From: DATCHW01 sp036508135
GTDB taxonomy: Bacteria > Bacteroidota > Ignavibacteria > Tepidaquicellales > Tepidaquicellaceae
Length of the DNA stretch: 64,000 nt
Assembly: GCA_036508135.1 (NCBI GenBank)
Contig: DATCHW010000064.1
Span: 1 to 64,000, forward strand
Direction: 5' to 3'
The position numbers and the translations under genes were made by a program. Of the stretch, positions 35,530 to 45,423 are shown piece after piece. A model generated the notes under the pieces. That model worked only from the letters and a program-made list of their open reading frames with translations. It did not search any database and was not told the DNA's origin. Positions within the stretch are counted from its first letter, which is position 1, and each line of letters opens with the position of its first letter.

Positions 35530-36357
35530 TTAATCAGATTTGATTTTTTCATCTGTTTTTGCAAAAACTTTCATAACGGATTTTGCAACGTTTTCATTTG
35601 ATAATGCATATATCAATTTCTCTTTCAGGTCTTCCGAATCTTTTGTGACATACAATTGACCGTCTTCAGCAATTGATATCACAGACCTCTCTTCAGAAAC
35701 GATAACAGTTATTGCATCCGATACTTCGGATAAACCGAGTCCTGCACGGTGCCTCGTTCCGAGATTTCTGTTTTGTACGGACATAGTTTCAGATAAAGGC
35801 AGTAAACACTTTGCTGCCTCGATCCTGTTATTATTGATAACGACAGCTCCATCATGAAGCGGAGATTTTGGATTGAAAATTGAGACAAGAAGTTCTGTAT
35901 TGATTTTAGACTGAATCGGAATCCCCGTTTCCACAATATTCTGAATCCCTGTAGTACGGGTAATCACTATCAATGCACCCCAGCCGCGCTTCTGAAAATC
36001 TATGCAGGCATCGACTAATTCAGTAATATCCTGATTGATATCTATTTTCAAAAAGAGTCTTGCAATATTTGTTCTTCCGATGATGAGCAGGAGTCTGCGG
36101 ATTTCCGGCTGGAACAGGATTATAAAAGCAATCACCCAGATATCCGTCAACTTGCTTAACAGCCAGCCGATGGCATGCATATTAAGAAGCTTTGCAATGA
36201 AGGAAAATCCTATTATAAGCAAAAGGGCAAAGAATATCTGGAACGCAATCGTACCGCGCATTATTTTATACAATTTGTAAAAGACATACGCAACAATTGT
36301 AATATCGATGAGGTCAATTACCCTAACTGTAATAAATCCTATTTTGAATAATTCCAT
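35530..36357 (-). CDS. cdaA: Diadenylate cyclase, CdaA type
   Basis: A 275-residue membrane enzyme that makes c-di-AMP from two ATP. Three N-terminal membrane helices (within residues about 13-80) precede the DisA_N catalytic domain, with SPLHDGAVVI (catalytic Asp in DGA) and GTRHRAGLGLSEVSDAITVIVSEE in parts, the RHR motif binding ATP. The C-terminal tail is short. It lies in a minus-strand run from the Wzi-like gene to pcm. c-di-AMP signalling in cell-wall and potassium control is known for the family; nothing here shows the target. Confidence 0.93.
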   Translation of the reverse strand: MELFKIGFITVRVIDLIDITIVAYVFYKLYKIMRGTIAFQIFFALLLIIGFSFIAKLLNMHAIGWLLSKLTDIWVIAFIILFQPEIRRLLLIIGRTNIARLFLKIDINQDITELVDACIDFQKRGWGALIVITRTTGIQNIVETGIPIQSKINTELLVSIFNPKSPLHDGAVVINNNRIEAAKCLLPLSETMSVQNRNLGTRHRAGLGLSEVSDAITVIVSEERSVISIAEDGQLYVTKDSEDLKEKLIYALSNENVAKSVMKVFAKTDEKIKSD

Positions 36358-36368
36358 AATCTATGAAT

Positions 36369-38054
36369 TTAGAAATCTACTGCCGCTGTTACAAAGAAAA
36401 ATGAATCTTTAAATGTTTGCTTTAAATACTGCGAATCAGAAATTTTATACTGATATTTTATCATCAGGTAATACTGCCTTATCGGCTGAACGATAAGATT
36501 AGCAGTAAATATCGACCTGTTAATTCTATGTCCTCTGAGGAAAACACTTTCATAATTAAAATCCAGACTTCCGACATTAAGATTTCCGCCGTAATTTCTT
36601 ATTATTGTACCATACTGGTCATATTCAAATCCGTCCGCCGAGCGCTGGTATTGATAAAGTAAATCAAGTTTTATTCTGCTTGTAAAATCAATTTTAAGTT
36701 TTGCGGCAATTTCATCCGAGTTAGGAGGCAAAGCGTGCCCGAGAGAAAGCCCCCAGTGAGAGTACTGGTCTTTATTTGAACGGTGCGAATAAACAAAAGG
36801 ATTCAACCGCGTGTATTCAAGTGCAAGTGTAATATTCGGAATGGTAAACGCTTCAGTCCAGATAGCACCGATCTGATAGCCAAATTTATTTTCGTTTGAA
36901 AGATATCCTGTATCGCTAATGGTTGAAAGATTTATATCATCAATAAGTAACGTGCCCTGAAATGCAAGATTATTGAACGGATTTACTTCAAAATCTATAC
37001 CCAGCAGGGAATTACTCTGGGTTGTATTTGCAGCACCTGTATTTAAGTCAGCTGAAATAAGAAAATTGAGCGGGTTCAGATATGTTAAATTGAACGGTGA
37101 ACCGGATGAAATAACGGTTTCAGTTAAACCAAATTTAAAATATCTTGACAAATTAACATCGAGCCTGTGAGTAGCAATATTTTTCCATTTCATATCAATT
37201 CCCATAGAATCGCCTTTGATAGCACCGTAAACAAATGAATATTTAAGGGCTTTATAATTTAAATCAAACTTTATAAAATCAAAAGGCACAGCATTATTTG
37301 ACAGGAACATTTTATCAATATAGCCATATCCGTTATTCAGCGCTTCCCTTCCGATAGTCAAGGCGAGCCAGTTTGTTTTGGTCTGATATCGGATATATCC
37401 TTCGAAAGTATCAAAATTTTTATTTTCATTTACAAATTTCGTGTTTGAATGAAGTTTAGGGTCTGTATTCGCGGCAAATATAACATCCTTTACTTCGCCT
37501 TTCAGTTTTTGTCCGTTTGATGCACGTAGATAATAGCCTAAAGAATTAAAAAGTGTTCCGCGCAATCTGAATCCTATTTCTCCGAGTGTAATTGAATTAA
37601 TTTTGATCGAGTCTCCGTTTGATTCCCTATGGGATATATTACCAAGAACATCAAGAAAAAATGTAGCATTGGAATCCAGGTAATTGTAAACATATTTTTG
37701 CTTATTGTCCTTAAAAATATTTCCGATGGAAAAATCAGAAAAGAGAGACTCCTGATTTTTAGATTCCCCTGTCATTTCATACTCGAATTCGATTTTGTAA
37801 TCGCCGAGGAACTGTTTATCAATGGCGGCTAACTTAGCAGGATGACTACTGATATTTATGAGATAATCTGCAACTTCTTTTCTTGAGACGGGAATATTTG
37901 CAGAATTATAATTTTCTACCATTCCTTTCAACTGCATTCTTTTCAGGAAATCATAGACAGGATGGGATACGGGAACCAGCTCCAGCTGTGCATCCGCAGT
38001 TTTCAAAAAAGCAAAAAGAATCAAAAATAAAAAAACACTTTTAGAAATATTCAT
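36369..38054 (-). CDS. Outer-membrane beta-barrel, Wzi-like
   Basis: A 561-residue protein with a signal peptide (residues 1-22, ends ADAQ). Residues about 25-75 (VPVSHPVYDFLKRMQLKGM, then PVSRKEVADYLI) form the helical N-terminal part found in capsule-assembly Wzi-like proteins of this lineage. The rest is long amphipathic strands (YIRYQTKTNWLALTIGREAL, and SLDFNYESVFLRGHRINRS), ending FFFVTAAVDF with the C-terminal Phe of barrel proteins. It probably supports surface polysaccharide attachment; the specific polymer is unknown. Confidence 0.65.
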   Translation of the reverse strand: MNISKSVFLFLILFAFLKTADAQLELVPVSHPVYDFLKRMQLKGMVENYNSANIPVSRKEVADYLINISSHPAKLAAIDKQFLGDYKIEFEYEMTGESKNQESLFSDFSIGNIFKDNKQKYVYNYLDSNATFFLDVLGNISHRESNGDSIKINSITLGEIGFRLRGTLFNSLGYYLRASNGQKLKGEVKDVIFAANTDPKLHSNTKFVNENKNFDTFEGYIRYQTKTNWLALTIGREALNNGYGYIDKMFLSNNAVPFDFIKFDLNYKALKYSFVYGAIKGDSMGIDMKWKNIATHRLDVNLSRYFKFGLTETVISSGSPFNLTYLNPLNFLISADLNTGAANTTQSNSLLGIDFEVNPFNNLAFQGTLLIDDINLSTISDTGYLSNENKFGYQIGAIWTEAFTIPNITLALEYTRLNPFVYSHRSNKDQYSHWGLSLGHALPPNSDEIAAKLKIDFTSRIKLDLLYQYQRSADGFEYDQYGTIIRNYGGNLNVGSLDFNYESVFLRGHRINRSIFTANLIVQPIRQYYLMIKYQYKISDSQYLKQTFKDSFFFVTAAVDF

Positions 38055-38102
38055 ATTAAATTATTAGTTTAATGAAAGTAAATAAAATTGATAAGTATTG
38101 AA

Positions 38103-38267
38103 ATGAAAAGATTTGGGATTAATATTAATAATTTATCATCCCCTCCTTGTATCTTTCCTGCTCCTGCCACTGCAACTGCTCCTGTTTCTGCCAGTACAAT
38201 TGCAACTGCTCCTGCCACTGCTCCTGTCTCAGCCACTGCTTCTGCCACTGCAAATTCTTCTGCCTAG
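38103..38267 (+). repeat. CTG-rich low-complexity tract within a 54-codon open frame
   Basis: From about 38150 to 38262 the plus strand is built of imperfect CTGCCACTG / CTGCTCCTG units. All frames stay open through the tract. With ATG at 38103 it reads as a peptide with a Pro-Ala-Thr-Ala-rich repeat ending in TAG at 38265. A second plus frame reads alternating Cys, and the minus strand is Gln/Trp-rich. No ribosome-binding site is seen, so coding is doubtful. The tract separates the core gene block from the defence island; 38268-38462 shows nothing else. Confidence 0.6.
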
Positions 38268-38462
38268 TAGAATAATAGTGAAATAAAAACCCCTCTTTCT
38301 TTTTTTATTCTTTATTATTTTCTTATTTATTCATAACTTAATCATGGTGAAGAGAACTTTCCGATTCTATATTTAAGCCTCGGGGGTGTTATTTATTAAT
38401 TAATAAGAACATATTATAGAAACATTACTAATTAAATTACTTTCAAATTTTATATAATTAAA

Positions 38463-39473
38463 ATGATATCTAGAGGAATTTTTATAGGAAAAATCATTGA
38501 TGATCTAGCGCTCCTTAAGTTTCGAATTGAAACACGAAATAAACTTGGATATTTTGATTTAACAAAAATATGTGAAGACTTTTTTAAAGAAGTTTTAAAC
38601 TATACATATAATTATAGCTTGATAAACCTTAATTCTGCAAGATTAAATAATCCAGGAATAGACCTTGGTGATGAAACGAATGGGATAGCTTATCAAATAA
38701 CTTCTCAAAAAACAACTGCAAAGATTAATCAGACTCTTAATGCAATCGTTCCGAGACAAAAAAAATTATTCAATAAAATAAGAATATTTGTCATCGGTGA
38801 AAAACAAGGATCTTATACAGTCTTAGACAAAAATTTATGTAAAGAATATGACTTTGGAGTTGAGAATATTCATGATATAAATACACTTTTAAGAGATATA
38901 GTATTATTAGATATTGACCAATTAGAACCTCTTTACAAATTGTTCCAAAGAGATTTCAGGCATATAATAATAGAATTGGAACCATTAGATTCTGAAGGTA
39001 ATTATGATAGTTCATACTATAATATTTTAGAAAAGAAGCCTTCCTCCCCACCGAAAAACGGTAAAAAGTTTATAGAGGATATTGATAAAGAAGAAAAAAA
39101 AGATTTATTGAAATTATATGAGAAACTATCCTGTGTCCCGAGAGTCACAAGAGAATTACTTTCTATCATTGCTGAAAGAGGGAAATTTAATGATTTACCA
39201 AATTTTTATGACAGATATCATATTAATTATGAATCACTAAAAAGGATTATGAGATTTAATGATGCTGAATTAATGAGTGAAATAAATATTCTTGAAGAAG
39301 TTGATTTAGTTTCATTGGATAGTGTTTATGTCGGTGAAGGTGATAGAGATGTTTATCATGTAATAATTTATGGTGAAATGTTAAATCAATTAATTAGTTG
39401 GTTAATATTTGAAAAACTACCTTTGAGAACATTTTTAAATATAATGGATTTCACAATTCTTGATGAGAAATGA
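38463..39473 (+). CDS. SMEK domain protein, likely defence-related
   Basis: A 336-residue protein. Residues about 1-120 match the SMEK domain: a helix with LLKFRIETRNKLGYFDLTK in part, then NLNSARLNNPGIDLGDE and GIAYQITSQKTTAKINQTL, the conserved I-D-L-G-D and A-Y-Q-I-T-S strings typical of this nuclease-like domain in defence proteins. The Asp of IDLGD and the Gln of YQITS fit a PD-(D/E)xK-like site; that is inference. The C-terminal half is helical with a possible winged-helix region (CVPRVTRELLSIIAERG). It leads a plus-strand run of defence genes. Confidence 0.65.
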   Translation: MISRGIFIGKIIDDLALLKFRIETRNKLGYFDLTKICEDFFKEVLNYTYNYSLINLNSARLNNPGIDLGDETNGIAYQITSQKTTAKINQTLNAIVPRQKKLFNKIRIFVIGEKQGSYTVLDKNLCKEYDFGVENIHDINTLLRDIVLLDIDQLEPLYKLFQRDFRHIIIELEPLDSEGNYDSSYYNILEKKPSSPPKNGKKFIEDIDKEEKKDLLKLYEKLSCVPRVTRELLSIIAERGKFNDLPNFYDRYHINYESLKRIMRFNDAELMSEINILEEVDLVSLDSVYVGEGDRDVYHVIIYGEMLNQLISWLIFEKLPLRTFLNIMDFTILDEK

Positions 39474-39551
39474 GTGTATATTGTAAAACAGCATTTATTA
39501 AGGTTAAAGGAATATGTTAATTATTAAATCAATCAAACCCGTTAAATTTAA

Positions 39552-39665
39552 TTGAAAAAGCCGACAGAAAAAACAGTTGAAGAATTAAAAAAGGAAATCG
39601 TCCGTCTTAAGAAAGAAATAAAGCGTAAAAAGAAGTATGGACTTGTTTGGGAAGAAAAGCCGTAA
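39552..39665 (+). pseudogene. N-terminal fragment of the type III mod gene
   Basis: From TTG at 39552 the frame encodes KKPTEKTVEELKKEIVRLKK and WEEKP and then meets TAA (39663-39665). The same frame continues at once with DVVEMCKE into the methyltransferase, so a GAA-to-TAA change (a KPED-type junction) is the simplest explanation. Confidence 0.7.
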
Positions 39666-39671
39666 GATGTT

Positions 39672-41453
39672 GTGGAGATGTGCAAAGAATATTTACCTAT
39701 TCTGAAAGAGGTCAAAGAGAAAGAAATTCTTACCGATGAAAACAAACCAATGAATATTCTAATCGAAGGTGATAATTACCACGCTTTGAGTGCTTTAAAT
39801 TATACTCATTCCGGAAAGATAGATATAATTTATATTGACCCGCCTTATAATACTGGGAAAGCAAAAGAATGGAAATATAATGATAATTATGTCGATATAA
39901 ATGATGCTTATAGGCATAGCAAATGGTTAAACATGATGGAAAAAAGATTAAAATTAGCCAAAAATCTTTTAAGTATTAATGGCGTATTATTCATTAGTAT
40001 AGATGATAATGAAATTTCACAATTGAAATTGTTATGCGAAAATATATTTAATGAAAGAAATTTTGTTGCTAATATTATTTGGCAAAAAAAATTTTCACCC
40101 CAAAACGATGCCGCTTATTTTTCAAATATGCATGATTACATATTAGTTTTCGCAAAAAAGAAAAAATTAAGTAAAAATGATTCAATTGGTTGGAATCGAA
40201 TTTTATTAAATAGGGTTGAAAATAAAAGTTATAAAAATCCTGATAATGATAAAAGAGGATTATGGACATCTGGTGATTTAACAGCAGAAGGACCTACAGA
40301 AAATTGTATATATCCAATTATTAGTTCATCAGGAATTAAACATATGCCCCCAAATGGTAAAAGATGGGTTTTTACCAAAGATAATTATTCGATTTTATTA
40401 AAAGAAAATAGAATATGGTTCGGGAAGAAAGGAAATAGTTTTCCTAGATTAAAAAGATTTTTGTCAGAAGTTCAGGATGGATATGTCCCAAATACTATTT
40501 GGTTTCATGATGAAGTAGGTCATACTCAGGAAGGAAAACAGGAATTTAATGAATTTTTTCAAAGAGAAATTGATTTTGATTACCCGAAACCATCTAAATT
40601 AATAAAAAGAATAATTCAAATAGGCGCAAGTAAAAAGTGTACTGTTTTAGATTTTTTTGCTGGTACAGGAACAACAGGTCAAGCCGTTTTATCATTGAAT
40701 AAAGATGATAATGGGAAAAGGAAATTTATACTCTGTACGAATAATGAAAACAATATTTGTGAGAAGATAACGAATGTAAGATTATCTAAATCTATAAAAG
40801 GCTTCGATTTTGTTGGAAAAGATAAAAAAGTTCTTTTAGAAATGAATCTTACTTTTTCTGATATATATAGAGATATTAAGCAAAAGAAAAATGAATCTAA
40901 TGAGAAATATTACAAAAGAAAAGAAGAAAAATTTGATGAAAGGATAAAAGCAATTGTAAGAGAAATAGATAAAGTGATTTTAAATAATGAAGATAAATAT
41001 GATTATATTGAGAAAGAATTTTTGAATAATACTATTAGAATTATAGGTGTAATTATTATTGAAGATTTTAAAAAAGGATTAGGTGGCAACTTAAAATATT
41101 ATAAAACAGATTTTATAGATGCTAAGCCTACAGATAAAAATAAAAAGAAATTGACGGTAGAAGCAACAGAAATGCTTTGCATAAAAGAAGATACATTTGA
41201 AGAAGTTAAAACTAAAAATAAAAGTTTAAAAGTATTCAAAAACGGAAAGAAATATACAGGTGTTATTTATGATGTTATGTCAATAGATGATTTTAAAGAT
41301 TTTGCTAAGAAAATAGATGGAAAATTTTCTGTTTATGTATTTTCTTTAAGCGATGATACTTATGAGGAAGAATTTGATGATATGAAAAATAAAATTAAAC
41401 TTTCACCAATTCCCGAAGCAATTTTAAGAGTCTATAGGAGGATATTTAAATAA
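39672..41453 (+). CDS. Type III restriction-modification methyltransferase (Mod), 5'-truncated
   Basis: A 593-residue frame from GTG at 39672. It has motif IV IDPPYNTG (Asp56) and, toward the middle, motif I VLDFFAGTGTTGQAV, the order of beta-class N6-adenine methyltransferases such as type III Mod. The target-recognition region lies between them. The natural N-terminus (about 38 codons from 39552) is separated by an in-frame TAA, so the protein may start late. The lost segment is a charged helix and not part of the catalytic core, so activity could survive. It is 6 bp before the HEPN gene and shares its transcript with res. Confidence 0.85.
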   Translation: MEMCKEYLPILKEVKEKEILTDENKPMNILIEGDNYHALSALNYTHSGKIDIIYIDPPYNTGKAKEWKYNDNYVDINDAYRHSKWLNMMEKRLKLAKNLLSINGVLFISIDDNEISQLKLLCENIFNERNFVANIIWQKKFSPQNDAAYFSNMHDYILVFAKKKKLSKNDSIGWNRILLNRVENKSYKNPDNDKRGLWTSGDLTAEGPTENCIYPIISSSGIKHMPPNGKRWVFTKDNYSILLKENRIWFGKKGNSFPRLKRFLSEVQDGYVPNTIWFHDEVGHTQEGKQEFNEFFQREIDFDYPKPSKLIKRIIQIGASKKCTVLDFFAGTGTTGQAVLSLNKDDNGKRKFILCTNNENNICEKITNVRLSKSIKGFDFVGKDKKVLLEMNLTFSDIYRDIKQKKNESNEKYYKRKEEKFDERIKAIVREIDKVILNNEDKYDYIEKEFLNNTIRIIGVIIIEDFKKGLGGNLKYYKTDFIDAKPTDKNKKKLTVEATEMLCIKEDTFEEVKTKNKSLKVFKNGKKYTGVIYDVMSIDDFKDFAKKIDGKFSVYVFSLSDDTYEEEFDDMKNKIKLSPIPEAILRVYRRIFK

Positions 41454-41459
41454 AAATAA

Positions 41460-42500
41460 ATGGGACGGTATAATGAAAAAATAAAACAATTATTAGAGAA
41501 ATCTATTGATTCAGCACTATTAGCAGTAGAAATTTATAATAAACCTCGCACAGCCTTCCGTTCAGGTGGATATATAGTTTTGATGGGTATAGCTTGGCTA
41601 TCATTATTCCATGCTATTTTCGAACGAAATAAAATAAAATATTTTTATAAGAGAGGTAATCGTTATCAATTGATTGATGGTGAAAGAAAAGCATGGGAAT
41701 TAAGTGAATGTATAGGACAATATTATGAAGATAAAAATCCTCCTGAACGTAATAATTTAGAATTTTTTATTAAATTGAGGAATAAAATAGAACACAGATT
41801 TTTACCTAAATTAGATATCGATGTATTCGGAGAGTGTCAAGCAATGTTAATAAATTTTGAGAATTTGATTACTTCAGAATTTGGAGATAAATATGCGGTG
41901 AAAGAAAATTTAGTATTTGCACTTCAATTTTCTTCAATTTTACAAGAAAAACAACAAGTGGCTTTAAAAATCAAAGAATCAAAGGATTATAAAAATGTTA
42001 GAAAGTTTATAGAAAATTATAAAACTAATATAGGTGATGCTATTCGGAATAGCTTAGGTTATAGTTTTAAAGTATTTTTAATTCCTAAAGTAGGAAGTCA
42101 TGAGAAATCCTCAGATGTTGCAATTGAGTTTGTGAAATATGATCCCCAAAAACCAGAAGAAATGGAAAAATATCAAAAATTTTTAGTCGCAATAAAAGAA
42201 AAACAAGTTCCTATGCAAGGATTAAGAGCAGGTCAAGTATGTGATAGAGTTTCAAAAGCTTTAAAAAGTAAAATGCCTGAAGGATGGATTTTTAATCCAG
42301 GATATAATCATGTTAAATGTTGGAAATATTATAGAATTAGACCCTCAAAGAATTCACCTAACCCCGAAAAAACAAATCAGCAGTATTGTTTTTACAATTC
42401 TGCTTTTAATCAGTACGAATATACTGAAATATGGGTTAATTTTTTAATTAATGAATTATCAAAAGATGATACATATAAAAAAATAATGGAGAAAAAATAA
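41460..42500 (+). CDS. HEPN-family DUF3644 protein within the type III R-M operon
   Basis: A 346-residue protein. The N-terminal about 150 residues match DUF3644: LLEKSIDSALLAVEIYNKP, YIVLMGIAWLSLFHAIF, and EFFIKLRNKIEHRF. The R-N-K-I-E-H string (Arg107, His112) is the Rx4-6H active-site motif of HEPN ribonucleases. The rest (a helical region, then VKCWKYYRIRPS near the C-terminus) may sense nucleic acid. It sits 6 bp after mod and 5 bp before res, so it belongs to that operon. An abortive RNase tied to the restriction system is a reasonable inference. Confidence 0.75.
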   Translation: MGRYNEKIKQLLEKSIDSALLAVEIYNKPRTAFRSGGYIVLMGIAWLSLFHAIFERNKIKYFYKRGNRYQLIDGERKAWELSECIGQYYEDKNPPERNNLEFFIKLRNKIEHRFLPKLDIDVFGECQAMLINFENLITSEFGDKYAVKENLVFALQFSSILQEKQQVALKIKESKDYKNVRKFIENYKTNIGDAIRNSLGYSFKVFLIPKVGSHEKSSDVAIEFVKYDPQKPEEMEKYQKFLVAIKEKQVPMQGLRAGQVCDRVSKALKSKMPEGWIFNPGYNHVKCWKYYRIRPSKNSPNPEKTNQQYCFYNSAFNQYEYTEIWVNFLINELSKDDTYKKIMEKK

Positions 42501-42505
42501 TTAAT

Positions 42506-44752
42506 ATGATACTAAAAGACTATCAGGAAAAAGCCGTTAAAAAATTAATTGAAACATCGAAAGAGCTATTAAGACACAGAGGAAAAAAATTAATTTTTAA
42601 AGCTCCCACCGGTTCCGGTAAAACAATTATTATGGCAGAGTATCTGAAAAGATATGTACAGTTGACAGAAAAAAGCGAAATGACATCTTTTATTTGGATT
42701 GCTCCGAGACAATTACATATTCAGAGTAAGGATAAACTTGATAAGTATTTTGAAGATATAAATATTATTAAATGCTCTTTTTTCGAAGACCTTGAAGATA
42801 AAAGAATTGGTGAAAATGAAGTTCTGTTTTTCAATTGGGAAAGTATAAACAGAAAAGAAGGTATAAATATATATATTAGAGAAAACGAACAGGAATTTTA
42901 TTTATCAAAAGTTTTGTATAATACAAGAGAAGACGGAAAGAAACTAATCTTAATAATCGATGAAAGTCATTTCAGTACAGATACAGAAAATGCAGACAAA
43001 TTAAAAGAATTATTTGACCCCGAACTTACGATTGAAGTTTCTGCGACACCCGTATTTATTGACCCTGACGGAACTGTTACAGTTGATATAGATGATGTAA
43101 AAGATGAAGGAATGATAAAGAAATCGATAATTCTAAATGAGAACATAGAAAATACGATTAAGAACGGAAAAATTATCACAGGTATGAGTAAAGATTCAGA
43201 TGAACTTGTGATTGAAGTTGCATTAAAGAAAAGAGAAGAACTTAAAGGGCTTTTTAAAAAAGAGAAAACAAACGTTAATCCGTTAGTTGTGATTCAACTT
43301 CCTTCTCATATATTACAACAGCATGAGGATTTAAAGAATAATATAATTGAATTGTTAAAAAGTAAATATAACATTTCAACAGAAAATGAAAAGTTAGGTA
43401 TATATTTGTCGGAATCGCATGAGAATTATGATTATAATAAAATATCTGTTAATGATGACAAAACAGTAGTATTGCTATTTAAGCAGGGAATAGCTTTAGG
43501 ATGGGACTGCCCGAGGGCACAAATACTTGTTCTTTTTAGGGAATGGCACAGCGAAGAATTTTCTGTTCAAACGGTAGGAAGAATAATGAGAATGCCCGAA
43601 CCGGATAAAGGACATTATAATAGCGAAGATTTGAATCACGCTTATGTTTATACAAATTTAAGCAATATATTTTTGAAAGATGATATTGCTAAAGATATGA
43701 TAACGATTTATACCTCGAAGAGAAATGAAAAATATAAAAACATAGATTTAAAATCATCTTACTCTATTAGACAAAGAGAAAAGACAAGACTTTCACCATT
43801 ATTTATAAAACAATTCTTAACAATTACAAAAGAAACAAAACTAAAAGGAAAACTTGATTTAAAGATTGAATCACTTTCAACTAATATAATCTCAAACTGG
43901 GAAATCGATAATATTGATAGAGGTATTATTATTAAAGACGGTGGAACTGTTGATATTATTTTAGATGAAATGCAAATGCAATTAAGGTTTAATATTTTTA
44001 TAGCGAATTGTTTAAAACCATATTTTTATCCTGAGGATAGAAGTATCGGAAGGGTAAAAGAAGCAATATATAAATATTTTGAAAATGCTTTAGAAATGGA
44101 ATATGTATATAAGCAAGATGAAATATTAAAAATTGTATTGAGTGACCAAAATATGGAACATTTCAAGAATGCAATAAATAGTACTAACGAAAAATATAAA
44201 GAAATAGTTGAACTTAGAGAAAAAGAAATAAAGGATATTAATTGGAACGTTCCTGAAGCGATACGATTTAATGAAAAATACAGAAGAGAGGAATATAAGA
44301 AATGCATTGTAAAACCTTATTTTACAGAAACAAATTGGAATACAGAAATAAGATTTGTTGAGTACTTGGAAAAGAAAGCAAAGAATGTTGAATGGTGGTT
44401 TAAAAATGGAGATAGAGATGCGGTTTACTTTGCAATACCATATGAATTTGAAGATGAGAGATTACTTTTCTATGTAGATTTTATTATCAAAATGAAAGAT
44501 GGAAGTATAGGTCTTATAGATACGAAAAGCGGTCAAACATTAAATGATTCTAAATTGAAAGATAAAGGAGCAAAGATGGATTCTCTGATGGATTATATTA
44601 AAAAGAATAATAAAAAAGGTAAGAAATTATTTGGTGGAATAGTAACAAATACAGACCAAAGAGATTATACCGGAAGTTGGAAAATATATAAAGGTAAAGG
44701 TGAAAAGATAAAAAGTACAGATTTTAGTAATTGGGAAATCTTGGAATTGTAG
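42506..44752 (+). CDS. Type III restriction endonuclease subunit (Res)
   Basis: A 748-residue helicase-nuclease. Superfamily 2 motifs: Walker A APTGSGKT (residues 33-40), motif II DESH (152-155), SATP after it, and motif VI QTVGRIMRMPEP. The C-terminal nuclease domain has FYVDFIIKMKDGSIGLIDTKSG, a PD-(D/E)xK-like core (D...DTK, around residues 655-675). Type III Res moves along DNA after Mod recognition and cleaves at a distance. Shorter than the about 900-1000 residues of classical Res, so a variant subfamily. The frame is intact, unlike mod. Confidence 0.85.
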   Translation: MILKDYQEKAVKKLIETSKELLRHRGKKLIFKAPTGSGKTIIMAEYLKRYVQLTEKSEMTSFIWIAPRQLHIQSKDKLDKYFEDINIIKCSFFEDLEDKRIGENEVLFFNWESINRKEGINIYIRENEQEFYLSKVLYNTREDGKKLILIIDESHFSTDTENADKLKELFDPELTIEVSATPVFIDPDGTVTVDIDDVKDEGMIKKSIILNENIENTIKNGKIITGMSKDSDELVIEVALKKREELKGLFKKEKTNVNPLVVIQLPSHILQQHEDLKNNIIELLKSKYNISTENEKLGIYLSESHENYDYNKISVNDDKTVVLLFKQGIALGWDCPRAQILVLFREWHSEEFSVQTVGRIMRMPEPDKGHYNSEDLNHAYVYTNLSNIFLKDDIAKDMITIYTSKRNEKYKNIDLKSSYSIRQREKTRLSPLFIKQFLTITKETKLKGKLDLKIESLSTNIISNWEIDNIDRGIIIKDGGTVDIILDEMQMQLRFNIFIANCLKPYFYPEDRSIGRVKEAIYKYFENALEMEYVYKQDEILKIVLSDQNMEHFKNAINSTNEKYKEIVELREKEIKDINWNVPEAIRFNEKYRREEYKKCIVKPYFTETNWNTEIRFVEYLEKKAKNVEWWFKNGDRDAVYFAIPYEFEDERLLFYVDFIIKMKDGSIGLIDTKSGQTLNDSKLKDKGAKMDSLMDYIKKNNKKGKKLFGGIVTNTDQRDYTGSWKIYKGKGEKIKSTDFSNWEILEL

Positions 44753-44899
44753 AATAAATCAATTATTTTTTTACTGTTTATTTAGCAGAAAATTGTACAT
44801 TAACGCAATATTCAATAATAAAAGTAGTACGAGCGAGAAAAACGAAATAAACTTGTAATTAGAATGATAAATTGAAACAAAATTTAAAACAATAAACCT

Positions 44900-45406
44900 T
44901 TGTCTAAAACATTTTTAAAGGTATTTATCTCTTATAGCTGGGATAGCGAAGATCATAAAGAATGGGTTTTAAAATTGGCAAACAAAATATCAGTACTGCC
45001 AGGAGTTCATGTAACATTTGATAGATATGATTTAAGAGCTGGAAAAAACATGGATAAATTTATAGATAAAGGCATTAAAGATTCTGATAAAGTATTAATA
45101 ATTTTAACTCCAAATTATGCGTTGAGAGCTGATAATAGAGAGGGTGGAGTAGGTGAAGAATATTCTGTTATAAGGTCTGAAATGAAAATTGAATTTGATG
45201 AACAGATGATAAAATTTATTCCTGTATTAAGAAATGGAGATACTAATACCAGTTGCCCTATGTTTTTAAAGAGATTAGTTTACCATGATATGAGTGATGA
45301 ATCAAAATTTGAGGATAACTATAATGATTTATTAAGGGAAATTTTTGATAAACCCAAAATTAGAAGGCCGGAAAAGCAAACTGAATTACCTGATTTTTTA
45401 TTATAA
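44900..45406 (+). CDS. TIR/SEFIR domain protein
   Basis: A 168-residue protein from TTG at 44900. It is almost entirely a TIR-like domain: KVFISYSWDSEDHKEWVLKLA (first strand and helix), VTFDRYDLRAGKNM, SDKVLIILTPNYALRAD, GGVGEEYSVIRSEM and IKFIPVLRNG. The ISYSWDSE start and the GGVG-E-Y string are nearer the SEFIR subgroup. Bacterial TIR domains often cleave NAD+ or make signalling nucleotides; the Glu in GGVGEEY could be the catalytic one, which is uncertain. The next gene starts 17 bp downstream and is probably its partner. Confidence 0.8.
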   Translation: MSKTFLKVFISYSWDSEDHKEWVLKLANKISVLPGVHVTFDRYDLRAGKNMDKFIDKGIKDSDKVLIILTPNYALRADNREGGVGEEYSVIRSEMKIEFDEQMIKFIPVLRNGDTNTSCPMFLKRLVYHDMSDESKFEDNYNDLLREIFDKPKIRRPEKQTELPDFLL

Positions 45407-45423
45407 ATTGAATATAACAAATT

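Noticed and set aside
38150..38262. Cysteine-rich protein in the second plus frame of the CTG tract
   Set aside because: No start codon or ribosome-binding site in that frame; alternating Cys follows from the repeat itself.
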